Assembly: GCA_937892255.1 (NCBI GenBank)
Contig: CALAUL010000050.1
Location: 11,193 to 75,192 of the forward strand
DNA from: an uncultured Bacteroidales bacterium
Lineage (GTDB): Bacteria; Bacteroidota; Bacteroidia; Bacteroidales; Marinilabiliaceae
Direction of reading: 5' to 3'
DNA: 64,000 nt
Shown here one piece after another: positions 24,898 through 33,245 of the stretch. Positions within the stretch are counted from its first letter, which is position 1; each line of letters begins with the position of its first letter. The notes beneath the pieces are model-generated. The model was not told where the DNA came from, searched no databases, and saw nothing but the letters and a program-made list of their open reading frames with translations. The position numbers and the translations under genes were made by a program.

Positions 24898-26504
24898 AGA
24901 CAAGAAGAAAATACAAATTGATTTTCCTTTTTATTATGGGTTTGGTATGTTCGTCGGTTGAAGCACAGAAATATGTGATTGATGCAGAGATGATAACGCC
25001 AAATAGAGTGTATTGTAATGGGGAAGATAGTACAGAGATAGCTAAGGATTCGATTAAAATTAAAATCCGTAGAATTGAAAATGTAGACCACATATTTTGG
25101 GAATGTGGTTGGAACGGAGGTCAGGAGAACTATAATCCGGAAGGATATCCTGTCGCAAATTTACATCAAGTTGATAGTGTATTGTCTTTCCCTTTGGCTA
25201 ACCTTGAGATTGATGAAGATAGTATAAAAGGCGAATATACCTGGTTTTTGAAAATGTATCCACGTTCACCAAGAGAAGATGAAGAACCGATAGTAAAATT
25301 AGAATATATCGTAACAATTTATAAAAAGCCTCACATCATTGATGGACAATTCTGTGGTTATGAAAAAGTACTTGAGGTTGACAGAAGATGGGGCGAGTTC
25401 GAAACGTACGAATGGAAGCTAACAGAAGAAAGTGACAATGGGAAAATTATAGAAGATAAGGAGACAAAAGAGTATAAATTATGTATTGATGAAGATTTAC
25501 ACTTGAAACATAATATGCATGTTAATTTGACGGTGACAACAAATGATAAGACGTGTGTTTCTCGTGATGAAGCTACTATTACACTAAAAGGTTATCCACA
25601 AGGGACGTTGACGCTAAGAGAAGTTGTAAAAGATAAAAATGGAAGTATTGAAAAAGAGTGGAAAGTGGCAGAAAAGATTTTGGTAAATAACAGTGACCCG
25701 ATGTCTGCGTATGTCTGCTCTACAAATGAAGGGAAAGACTTTCAGATTGAGCTCAACAATATTAACAATTCCGGTAAAGGAGTTGAATTTAAATCGGGAG
25801 AAAGTGCTTATGGTGAATATAATAGCGAAGAGGGTTATCTCTTCAGTAGGAAAGAGTCAGGTATTCTGAAAATAGAAGTAAAAGACAAGGGTACAGGATG
25901 TGTTGTCTCTACGGATATAAAGTTCATAGACGATAAACCAGCTCTATCTATAGCTCCAGAAGAGCCTATCTCCCTTGAGAGTCAAGAAACGAAAATATTT
26001 GTGCCGGCACAATCTGCAAATGTAGAGAGTGACACTGTGACTATAGCGCGTTATTTGGACCTTTCTGAAAGTTATTCTGATTTCAATGTGTCTTTTGGAG
26101 AGTACATCGGAGATAAAGGCTTTGATGTAGAGTCTAATATGACAGGTATAATAGGATTGACATATAACGAAACACATACAATAACACATGCATATAAATT
26201 AGGAGAGGAAGAGCAGTGTAAGAGTGACGACGTTAATTTCCTAATTGATGTCACCATTCCGGTGCGAAATCCTGATGGCTTCAGCCCCAATGAAGATGGT
26301 GTAAATGACCGTTTGGTATTTGAAGGTCTTCCCGAGAATAATCATCTGTCGGTTTTTGATAGCAGAGGTGTTATGGTCTATGAGAAAGAGAATTACCGCA
26401 ATGACTGGAAAGCCGAAGGTTTAGACGATGGCTACTATATGTACGTGCTTGAAGGTCAAGGTATAAAGACATTGAAGGAGTCCTTAGTGATAAAGCGTAA
26501 ATAA
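24894..26504 (+). CDS. Secreted protein with T9SS type B (gliding-associated) C-terminal domain
   Basis: 536 aa. Signal peptide MKTRRKYKLIFLFIMGLVCSSVEAQ, then about 420 residues without a recognised enzyme domain (Ig-like beta-rich character, many Asp/Glu/Lys). The C-terminal roughly 85 residues match the CHU_C/type B sorting domain: NPDGFSPNEDGVNDRLVFEGL, LSVFDSRGVMVYEKENYRNDWKAEGLDDGYYMYVLEG, ending KESLVIKRK. Type B domains direct export through the type IX system and usually need a cognate PorP/SprF-like partner, which is the next gene. The interior is noticeably more AT-rich than its neighbours. Overlaps dgt by four bases. Likely a surface adhesin or scaffold. Confidence 0.85.
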   Translation: MKTRRKYKLIFLFIMGLVCSSVEAQKYVIDAEMITPNRVYCNGEDSTEIAKDSIKIKIRRIENVDHIFWECGWNGGQENYNPEGYPVANLHQVDSVLSFPLANLEIDEDSIKGEYTWFLKMYPRSPREDEEPIVKLEYIVTIYKKPHIIDGQFCGYEKVLEVDRRWGEFETYEWKLTEESDNGKIIEDKETKEYKLCIDEDLHLKHNMHVNLTVTTNDKTCVSRDEATITLKGYPQGTLTLREVVKDKNGSIEKEWKVAEKILVNNSDPMSAYVCSTNEGKDFQIELNNINNSGKGVEFKSGESAYGEYNSEEGYLFSRKESGILKIEVKDKGTGCVVSTDIKFIDDKPALSIAPEEPISLESQETKIFVPAQSANVESDTVTIARYLDLSESYSDFNVSFGEYIGDKGFDVESNMTGIIGLTYNETHTITHAYKLGEEEQCKSDDVNFLIDVTIPVRNPDGFSPNEDGVNDRLVFEGLPENNHLSVFDSRGVMVYEKENYRNDWKAEGLDDGYYMYVLEGQGIKTLKESLVIKRK

Positions 26505-26515
26505 AAAGAACTACT

Positions 26516-27427
26516 ATGAAGAGATTAGCATTGATACTATTATTGGTGGTCTGCACCACAGCAACGACAATGGCGCAGAATGACCTCATAGTAAGTCAGT
26601 ATATACATAATAGGTTTGCGATTAATCCGGCCTTTGCCGGAAGCAGAGAAGGCTTGACGCTGTTCGGCTCGTTTCGTAAACAGTGGACAGGTATCGAAAA
26701 GACACCTATGAGTGAGCTCTTTACTATGCATATGCCACTGAAAAAGGAGAATATAGTCTTGGGTTTGTCGGTTTATAATCAAAACATACATCAGTCGATG
26801 AACGCCGGAGTGATGGCGACAGTAGGCTATAGAACACGTATGGGAGAACGCACATGGCTATCTTTTGCCTTGCAGCCCGGAGCTTCGATGCGTAGTACCA
26901 ATTGGGCGAAGGTCAACACAATAGAGCCTGGCGACAATGTCTTTCTTGAAAACGAGAGTTCTATATCGCCACTTTTAGGTTTCGGAGTATCGATATACAA
27001 CAGAGACCTCTTTGTCGGAGCCTCGGTAAGTTCGTTTATGGTATCTGATGACTTCGACCAGCGCGACGCTAAATTTGATCCGGCAAACGCTACTTATATA
27101 GCAACAGCGGGTTACATGTTCAGACTTGGTGAAGAGTTTAAGCTACAGCCTTCTGTTATGGCAAGTTACAACAAGAAGAATGAAGTGACAGCTGATGCAA
27201 CGCTTACAGCAATCTTCAATGACTTTATTTGGGCAGACATAGCTTATCGTACTACCGATGAGGCTATAGCAGGATTGGCAGTGCAGGCGATACCTCAGTT
27301 GAGAATAGCGTATAGCTACGAGTTTAACTTTGGCGACCTCAACGGATATAGCACAGGTTCTCACGAGATATCCATACAGTACGATTTGGTATATAAGGTA
27401 AAGACTGTTGGACCTCGTTTCTTTTAA
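26516..27427 (+). CDS. PorP/SprF-family outer-membrane protein
   Basis: 303 aa with signal peptide (ends TTMAQ). The mature start NDLIVSQYIHNRFAINPAFAGSREGLTLFGSFRKQWTGI is the family signature; amphipathic beta strands continue to the C-terminus (VYKVKTVGPRFF), consistent with a 14-strand-type barrel. SprF-like proteins assist secretion and surface attachment of type B CTD cargo. Eleven bases separate it from such a cargo gene, so I infer a dedicated pair. Confidence 0.9.
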   Translation: MKRLALILLLVVCTTATTMAQNDLIVSQYIHNRFAINPAFAGSREGLTLFGSFRKQWTGIEKTPMSELFTMHMPLKKENIVLGLSVYNQNIHQSMNAGVMATVGYRTRMGERTWLSFALQPGASMRSTNWAKVNTIEPGDNVFLENESSISPLLGFGVSIYNRDLFVGASVSSFMVSDDFDQRDAKFDPANATYIATAGYMFRLGEEFKLQPSVMASYNKKNEVTADATLTAIFNDFIWADIAYRTTDEAIAGLAVQAIPQLRIAYSYEFNFGDLNGYSTGSHEISIQYDLVYKVKTVGPRFF

Positions 27428-27449
27428 ATAGCGTGTATCTAAAAATAGA

Positions 27450-28880
27450 ATGGCAATGAATAGAAGACTATATATATCGGTTATACTCTTGATGATGACA
27501 GCTGTTATCGTTTCGGCGCAGAGTAGGAGTAGCAGGTTGAAACAGAAAGAGATAGAGGTGCGAATGCTTAATCTTGTCGGAGGAACAGCGGCAACGCTCA
27601 ATCCGGTGATGAAAGACTCGATACTATATTTCTCAACAAATAAGAAGAACGAAGTACTTGTCAATCATCTCAACGAAGAGGACGGCTCGCATCTATATCA
27701 GATATATTCTGTGCCTATTCGCAACGGCAAACCATACGGCACGCCAAAGCCATTCATGGCAGGGCCGCAACGACCGTTTAACCAAGTGGCAATAGCATTT
27801 GACGCAGACGGCAAACTAATAGTGACGCAGAACAATATCGAAGTGAAATCAAACAGAGGTGCGGTATTGGGATTGTACGAATATTCATCACCCTCACAAA
27901 CGAACAACGGCTCTCTGTATATATGGCAACCCAAAGGTCGTTCCATGGCTTACCCTACATTCTCGGAAGATGGCAAGCTGATGATATTTACATCTGACAT
28001 GTCGGGAGGAGAAGGCTCTGCCGACCTGTACTACTGTGAGCTGAAAGATGGAAGTTGGACACGTCCGGTGAATATGGGAAGTGTCATCAATACTCCGGGA
28101 GTAGAGACATCGCCTTATATACACTCTTCGGGCAAGATATTCTTCTCGTCGAATGGTAGAAGCGACTCTCGTAAACTTGACCTATACTACTGTTTTAGAA
28201 CCGAAGATGGATTTACAGAGCCGGTGAGATATGATGGCATACTCAACTCGACAGCAGATGACTATGGCGTGTTCATCTCTGATGATGAGAAATGGGGATA
28301 TTTCACCTCTACGCGTCATGGTTATGAACATATCTACTATTTCCGCAACAACTTCCCTGAGTTCCCTGATGCCAACGAGTGGGAGGAAGAGTCGTATTGT
28401 TATGAGTTCTATGAAGAGTCGGTAGAGAGCTATGATCCGAACGAGTTTTCGTTCAAATGGCGAGTATCCGACGGCACGGAACGTATAGGAATGACTATCG
28501 ACCACTGTTTCGCAGGTCCGGGAGAATATACGGTGACACTCAGCGTCCTCGACAAGACATCAGGAGAGGAGATGTTTAACCTTGCAGAGTTCCCACTCGA
28601 GTTAGTTAAGCCGGAGCAGATAAACATTAATGGCAAGAAGACCGTATTACGAGGAGAAACAATTACGTATAGTGCAGATTCAAAAAATATTAGTAAGTTT
28701 ACACCGTCGGAGGTTTACTATTGGGTAGTGTCGTCTCCTGATGGCGACATGAGAGTTAAAGGTCCTTCTGTAACAGTCGATTTTAGTGACAGAGGGGAGT
28801 ACACTATAAAATGTGGCACGATTAATGTAGAGGATTCATCGGAGAAACTTGCGACTTACATTAAAGTCACTATTGATTAA
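27450..28880 (+). CDS. Secreted PD40 beta-propeller / PKD-like protein of the T9SS locus
   Basis: 476 aa. Signal peptide (about 1-24, ending SAQ). Residues about 40-320 hold repeated PD40/WD40-like blades (GKLMIFTSDMSGGEGSADLYY; GKIFFSSNGRSDSRKLDLYY; KWGYFTSTRHGYEHIYYF). A PKD-like domain follows at about 330-385 (FAGPGEYTVTLSVLD) and a second Ig-like domain at about 390-476 (SDRGEYTIKCG). Comparable T9SS proteins (PorE type) join a propeller to an OmpA peptidoglycan-binding domain; that domain is missing here. No lipobox Cys follows the signal peptide. Position suggests a periplasmic or surface partner of the PorP/SprF-like barrel. Confidence 0.78.
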   Translation: MAMNRRLYISVILLMMTAVIVSAQSRSSRLKQKEIEVRMLNLVGGTAATLNPVMKDSILYFSTNKKNEVLVNHLNEEDGSHLYQIYSVPIRNGKPYGTPKPFMAGPQRPFNQVAIAFDADGKLIVTQNNIEVKSNRGAVLGLYEYSSPSQTNNGSLYIWQPKGRSMAYPTFSEDGKLMIFTSDMSGGEGSADLYYCELKDGSWTRPVNMGSVINTPGVETSPYIHSSGKIFFSSNGRSDSRKLDLYYCFRTEDGFTEPVRYDGILNSTADDYGVFISDDEKWGYFTSTRHGYEHIYYFRNNFPEFPDANEWEEESYCYEFYEESVESYDPNEFSFKWRVSDGTERIGMTIDHCFAGPGEYTVTLSVLDKTSGEEMFNLAEFPLELVKPEQININGKKTVLRGETITYSADSKNISKFTPSEVYYWVVSSPDGDMRVKGPSVTVDFSDRGEYTIKCGTINVEDSSEKLATYIKVTID

Positions 28881-28898
28881 TTTAACAACTTAAGAAAC

Positions 28899-29864
28899 AT
28901 GAGACGTTTATTGTATACAATCATAGCTATAGCAGGGCTTGCATCTGTTGCAAAAGCACAGCCTGTGCCGGGAACAGATGAGAACATACCGTACCTTATG
29001 ACGTTCGGTGGAGATGCTAAGACAGAATGGGGTGATGATAACTTCTTGCAAGTCATCTTCTTCTCCGTTCCGGTAGATTACACTCAGCCTGTGTACATCA
29101 GAGTTTTTGACCCCGACTGTGGCGGTCAAATCGATGAGCTTAATGGCGCATTCAATACTCGTACACGCTTTACTATATATGGTGGTGCCGGGTCGTGCTC
29201 CAACAAAGACGCTCAGAAATGTAACAAGAACGGCAAGTACGATTCGGGAACAATGCTTGCCACAAAGACCTTTGCCATGAATCCGCAGACTGATGGCAAG
29301 TGGCATACATTTGGACCGTTCAACCCCTCGGAGGGTGAGAACTTGCCGGAGTTTGGTGGTAGATGTTTCAAGGTAACAATAGAAGGTGTATCGGGCGATG
29401 ATGGCAATATGTACACACTATTCCTCAGTCGTAAGAACAACGAGAATGTCAAAGTAGATGGTGGCTTCGCATTCTACTTCAAGTATAAATTCCGTCTCCA
29501 CGACTCGGGAACAGAGGTTTCGCACATATACCCATATATCGACGACAAGACAATATCACTTAAGCAGAGTAACTTTGATTGGGACAACGATGGTTTGTTG
29601 CGAATCATCTCAGTGGCGAAGAACGGAGTCATGATGAAAGTGTCGAATGACGACCAATGGCAAACATCTACGCATGATGTCGTTGCGGCAGAGAAGAACA
29701 CATCATGGGATATACAGATGGTGAAGTTCAAGACTAAACCTTTGCGCAACAACAATGTTGTCATATTCCTCGAGAACCAGTATGGTGAGCTTATGCCGTT
29801 CTACTCTGTCCCTATTGGAGGTATTCCTAAGTATAAGTACACTATCGGAGTGAAGAAGAAATAG
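28899..29864 (+). CDS. Secreted protein of unknown function, last gene of the T9SS-linked set
   Basis: 321 aa with signal peptide (about 1-20, ending AKAQ). No domain recognised. The mature part is beta-rich, opening with ENIPYLMTFGGDAKTEWGDDNFLQV, with a Cys-containing middle (DCGG, GSCSNKDAQKC, GRC) that could form disulfides. It follows the propeller gene by 18 bases and is closed by a strong terminator, so it belongs to the same transcript. I do not see a T9SS sorting domain, so it is probably periplasmic or outer-membrane associated. Confidence 0.65.
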   Translation: MRRLLYTIIAIAGLASVAKAQPVPGTDENIPYLMTFGGDAKTEWGDDNFLQVIFFSVPVDYTQPVYIRVFDPDCGGQIDELNGAFNTRTRFTIYGGAGSCSNKDAQKCNKNGKYDSGTMLATKTFAMNPQTDGKWHTFGPFNPSEGENLPEFGGRCFKVTIEGVSGDDGNMYTLFLSRKNNENVKVDGGFAFYFKYKFRLHDSGTEVSHIYPYIDDKTISLKQSNFDWDNDGLLRIISVAKNGVMMKVSNDDQWQTSTHDVVAAEKNTSWDIQMVKFKTKPLRNNNVVIFLENQYGELMPFYSVPIGGIPKYKYTIGVKKK

Positions 29865-29890
29865 TTCGGTATATTATGCAATATATAGGA

Positions 29891-29927
29891 AGAGGCGTTG
29901 CAAAGTAATGTTGCGACGCCTCTTTTT
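29891..29927 (+). terminator. Rho-independent terminator closing the T9SS-linked operon
   Basis: AGAGGCGTTGCAA / TTGCGACGCCTCT (13-bp stem, one T-G pair), loop AGTAATG, then TTTTT. Confidence 0.85.
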
Positions 29928-29992
29928 GTATTATGTCGGGATATGTCTTGTCGTAATGTATGCCGAAATTCCGGAGCAGACAATGCAAAGCT

Positions 29993-31288
29993 CTATCGTA
30001 AGTCGATGAATTTAATAGGCTTTCGGCTCATTGCGGGGAACTGTATCTTGTTGATGTATTCCGGTGACTCGAAGCTCACTCTCGGGGCTACACGAACCTT
30101 TGAACGGAAAAGGTCTTTGATAGACTTAGCGAAGCCCTCGTCCCAACGGTCTGCTCCCACGCGCACCTTTATTTCGTCGGTGCCTAAGTCGTTGGTGTAG
30201 ACTTCTACAACATAGTTGCGAACTCCCGGAATATTATCTAAAATGTCAAAGAGTGCAGGTGGGTAAAGAGTCGTGCCTTTGTATTTTATCATCTGACCTT
30301 TCCTGCCGAGTACCGACGACAGACGCATAGTGTTGCGTCCGCATTTGCAAGGTGTGGTGTAGTGGTAGCAGATGTCGCCTGTCTTGAAGCGCAACAGAGG
30401 CATACCTTCGATGCCCAGTGAAGTAATCGTCACTTCGCCGGCTTCTCCTTCTGCCACGGGGTTGTTGTTGTCATCAAGAAATTCGACAATAATAAGTTCG
30501 GGTTGTAGATGTCCTCCGTTGAAATATTCGCAATCGGTAAACGAAGACTGCATTTCTGTCGAAGCGTAGGTAGAGTATAGTTGCAACTCCGGCCAATTCT
30601 CGCTAATCTTTTTGCCGAGGGTGTTAAACTCACCGTCGGGAGTGCGCAGTGCCTCGCCTATGCAGATGCATTTACGAAGCGACGAAGCGTTGTAGTTTAT
30701 ATTGTTGTGTTCGGCGAAGTCGATGAGTTTTATGAGGAAGGAGGGAACCACCATGCCGCATGTTGAGCCTATGCGTTGAATAGTGTCCCATTGAAGTTCT
30801 GGTATGCCGTTCCCAACTCTAGATACTCCCATGCCCAATTCGCGTGCTCCCATGAAATACGCCAATCCAGCCATGAAACGACGGTCGATAGTAGTCATCA
30901 GTTGCATGATATCTTCGGCGGTGCAACCAGCTGTGGTGAATGATAAGAACTCGTTGTACGATAGTCTGTCGAGGTCATTCTCGGTGAGAGCGAAGGTTAC
31001 CGGATTGCCCAATGTGCCCGAGGTGGTAACGTAGTCAATGACTTTTACTTTGTCGACGCACAAGAAGTCATCGTTGTACTCTTGCAGGTCGGTTTTTGTG
31101 GTGACCGGAAGTCGTTGCAAGTCGGCTATGGTACGTATAGATGTAGGGTCTATATTGTTGTTGGCGAACATGCGTTTGTAGAATGGAGAGTTAGACGCAA
31201 GGTATGCAATAGCATCTCTAAGTCGCTCTTCTTGAAACGCTTTTATCGTTTCGATGCTCTCGTATTGTATTGACGGATTACGCTTCAT
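29993..31288 (-). CDS. Phenylacetate-CoA ligase family adenylate-forming enzyme
   Basis: 431 aa, PaaK-like. It activates an aryl or other carboxylic acid as acyl-AMP, then usually passes it to CoA. Landmarks: TTSGTLGNPVTFALT (the P-loop, TSGTxGxP), YASTEMQ (the YG/STE-type motif), LLRFKTGDICYH (the adenylate-binding Asp), a Cys-containing CKCGR, and VLGRKGQMIKYKG. The ATG at 31288 is preferred over a TTG further upstream. It is transcribed alone and divergently from the thiamine-binding gene. In some gut anaerobes such ligases belong to aromatic amino-acid catabolism, but no indolepyruvate oxidoreductase is nearby, so the substrate is unknown. Confidence 0.85.
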   Translation of the reverse strand: MKRNPSIQYESIETIKAFQEERLRDAIAYLASNSPFYKRMFANNNIDPTSIRTIADLQRLPVTTKTDLQEYNDDFLCVDKVKVIDYVTTSGTLGNPVTFALTENDLDRLSYNEFLSFTTAGCTAEDIMQLMTTIDRRFMAGLAYFMGARELGMGVSRVGNGIPELQWDTIQRIGSTCGMVVPSFLIKLIDFAEHNNINYNASSLRKCICIGEALRTPDGEFNTLGKKISENWPELQLYSTYASTEMQSSFTDCEYFNGGHLQPELIIVEFLDDNNNPVAEGEAGEVTITSLGIEGMPLLRFKTGDICYHYTTPCKCGRNTMRLSSVLGRKGQMIKYKGTTLYPPALFDILDNIPGVRNYVVEVYTNDLGTDEIKVRVGADRWDEGFAKSIKDLFRSKVRVAPRVSFESPEYINKIQFPAMSRKPIKFIDLR

Positions 31289-31320
31289 TGTCTGTGTTAC
31301 ATTTTGTGACAAATATACTA

Positions 31321-31328
31321 CAAAGATA
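31321..31328 (-). promoter_or_regulatory. -7 element for the ligase gene
   Basis: Minus-strand TATCTTTG, 33 bases before the ATG. A second TAnnTTTG match (TATATTTG, 31310-31317) overlaps the possible start region and is less well placed. Confidence 0.45.
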
Positions 31329-31437
31329 CGAGACTTCGCTTCTCTTACTTATTGCTTTAATATATTTATACAGAGTTGACGGTGACGCACTTTGCGATAA
31401 ATGCAGAGTGAAATATCTTTTCTACAATCTTATTTGT

Positions 31438-31445
31438 TATTTTTG
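31438..31445 (+). promoter_or_regulatory. -7 element for the thiamine-binding gene
   Basis: TATTTTTG, 26 bases before the ATG at 31472. No clear -33; no TPP riboswitch motif seen. Confidence 0.45.
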
Positions 31446-31471
31446 CTTTTGGATAAATATACCTTAGGATT

Positions 31472-31792
31472 ATGTCGGTAATAGTGAACTTTGCGATGTT
31501 CCCAATGGATAAGGGAGTGAGCATGTCGAAGTATGTAGCGTTGTTGTTGGAACCGCTGCGACGTAGTGGAGTCGAATATGAGTTGGGTTCTATGGGGACA
31601 ACCTTTGAGGCTCGTGACATAGAGGAGGCTATGGAAGTTGTCTCCATGGCTCATGAAGCATTGGCGGAGGTCTCGGATAGAATATACTGCACGATGACGA
31701 TAGATTCACGCAAGGGCGATGAGAAACGCATGCAACATAAGGTAGACAGAGTAATACAACATACTGCAGATAGAGATGATAGTTCTCGATGA
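31472..31792 (+). CDS. MTH1187/YkoF-type thiamine-binding protein
   Basis: 106 aa, ferredoxin-like fold family. Markers: SVIVNFAMFPMDKGVSMSKYV at the start, GVEYELGSMGTTFEA in the middle (the ligand-binding segment), and DSRKGDEKRMQHKVDRV. Members bind thiamine or related pyrimidines, sometimes for transport or salvage, but many stand alone as here. Overlaps tadA by 17 bases, so the two are translated from one message. Confidence 0.85.
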   Translation: MSVIVNFAMFPMDKGVSMSKYVALLLEPLRRSGVEYELGSMGTTFEARDIEEAMEVVSMAHEALAEVSDRIYCTMTIDSRKGDEKRMQHKVDRVIQHTADRDDSSR

Positions 31793-32216
31793 TGAATACT
31801 TCATGCGCGAAGCCCTGAAGGAGGCTCGTGAAGCCCTTAACGAAGGCGAAGTACCTGTGGGTGCTGTTGTGGTATGCAATGGACGTATCATAGGACGCGG
31901 ACACAATCAGACCGAACGTCTTGTAGACGTCACAGCACATGCCGAGATATTGGCTCTCTCGGCGGCTTCGCAGGTGTTGGCAGCCAAGTACCTCAACGAC
32001 TGTACGCTCTATGTCACCCTCGAACCATGTGTGATGTGTGCCGGTGCGTTGGCTTGGGCACAACTCGGACGTTTAGTATATGGAGCTTCCGATGACAAAA
32101 GAGGCTTCGCTCGTTGTTCTCCCTCGCTCCTTCACCCCAAGACGCAAGTATCAAAGGCCGTGCTCGAAGAGGAGTGCCGTGCTATGGTAGTAGACTTTTT
32201 TAAAAGAAAACGATGA
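31776..32216 (+). CDS. tadA: tRNA-specific adenosine deaminase
   Basis: Deaminates A34 of tRNA-Arg(ACG) to inosine. 146 aa. Zinc/catalytic motif HAE (TAHAEILAL), PCVMC (EPCVMCAGAL), and the TadA-specific DEYFMREALKEAREA start and DDKRGFA segment. It starts 17 bases inside the preceding gene and overlaps the next gene's start by four bases (ATGA), forming a three-gene unit with the thiamine-binding and DUF3108 proteins. Confidence 0.94.
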   Translation: MIVLDDEYFMREALKEAREALNEGEVPVGAVVVCNGRIIGRGHNQTERLVDVTAHAEILALSAASQVLAAKYLNDCTLYVTLEPCVMCAGALAWAQLGRLVYGASDDKRGFARCSPSLLHPKTQVSKAVLEEECRAMVVDFFKRKR

Positions 32217-33037
32217 GACGCTATTTGATAATAATACTCCTTGCCATGGTGGCTCCCTGCAAAGTCATGTCGCAAAGTGTTGAGAACCGCACCACACGAC
32301 ATGGAGAGTGGGCGCACTATGAAGTGTATTACAACTGGGGCTTTATATGGATAAACGCCGCAGAGGTCGTGTTCTCTACCAACAAAGTCTCTTACAACGG
32401 ACACGATGCCCTCAAGCTACGTTGCACCGGACGCACATATGACTCATACGACTGGTTTTTCTGCGTACGTGACACCTTCGAGAGCGTAGTGCACCCGCAG
32501 ACATTGACCCCCTACACCTTTCATCAGCACAACAGCGAGGGCAAACGTCGCACCATCAACGACTACACCTATTATCAAGCCGACACCACCATACGCATAA
32601 AGGGCGAACTATGGAAAAGCAGTAAGTCGTTAGAGTTGCGTTACGACAACAAAATAAAATGGCGAGACAATGCAGCTGACGTCCTCAACATGGTCTACAA
32701 AGCCCGCAACATCGACTACAGCCGTTACAAAGTAGGCGAACAGATACCCATCACGATGATAATCAATCATGAAATATTCAACCTATACATACGTTATCTT
32801 GGAAAGGAGACCATCACGACAAAGGAAGGACGCAGCTTCAAATGCTTGAAGATAAAACCACTCCTTGTCGACGGAACAATCTTCTCCGGCGGCGAAGACA
32901 TGACAGTATGGGTCACTGATGACAAGAGCCGTGTTCCCGTGGTTATCGAAGCCAAAGTGATAGTAGGCTCAGTAAAAGCAATGTTCGTCAAGGGCGCAGG
33001 ATTTACAGACAATATGGAAGCCGAGGTAAAGAAATGA
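32213..33037 (+). CDS. DUF3108 secreted protein
   Basis: 274 aa with signal peptide (about 1-21, ending VMSQ). The mature part matches DUF3108: EYVYYNWGFIWINAAEV-like opening, CTGRTYDSYDWFFCVRDTFES, and the closing VTDDKSRVPVVIEAKVIVGSVKA. These are periplasmic beta proteins related in shape to the LolA/LolB fold; function is not established. Translationally coupled to tadA by ATGA. Confidence 0.82.
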   Translation: MRRYLIIILLAMVAPCKVMSQSVENRTTRHGEWAHYEVYYNWGFIWINAAEVVFSTNKVSYNGHDALKLRCTGRTYDSYDWFFCVRDTFESVVHPQTLTPYTFHQHNSEGKRRTINDYTYYQADTTIRIKGELWKSSKSLELRYDNKIKWRDNAADVLNMVYKARNIDYSRYKVGEQIPITMIINHEIFNLYIRYLGKETITTKEGRSFKCLKIKPLLVDGTIFSGGEDMTVWVTDDKSRVPVVIEAKVIVGSVKAMFVKGAGFTDNMEAEVKK

Positions 33038-33137
33038 AAAGTATGCCATGGAGCCTATTAATTGGTATCTATATTCGGCAGAATAAAAAAACATACTTTT
33101 TTTGAGAACAAACACACGATATATACAATTAATTTGC

Positions 33138-33145
33138 TATGTTTG
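33138..33145 (+). promoter_or_regulatory. -7 element for the chemoreceptor-like gene
   Basis: TATGTTTG, giving a leader of about 95 bases. No clear -33. Confidence 0.4.
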
Positions 33146-33245
33146 AAAAATATTGACTTGACATCGTTAAGCCGTCATAATGTTTGAGTACATAGCATAA
33201 GGAACGAACTACATATATACAAGAAGAACTATACAATATAATAAG

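Noticed and set aside
31289..31312. TTG start extending the ligase gene by eight residues
   Set aside because: An ATG at 31288 is available and leaves room for the -7 element at 31321-31328.
31313..31471. TPP riboswitch upstream of the thiamine-binding gene
   Set aside because: I found none of the conserved TPP core motifs such as CTGAGA.
33085..33103. Terminator from A7/T7 pairing after the DUF3108 gene
   Set aside because: Pure A-T stem with a five-base loop and no GC core; likely chance in AT-rich DNA.
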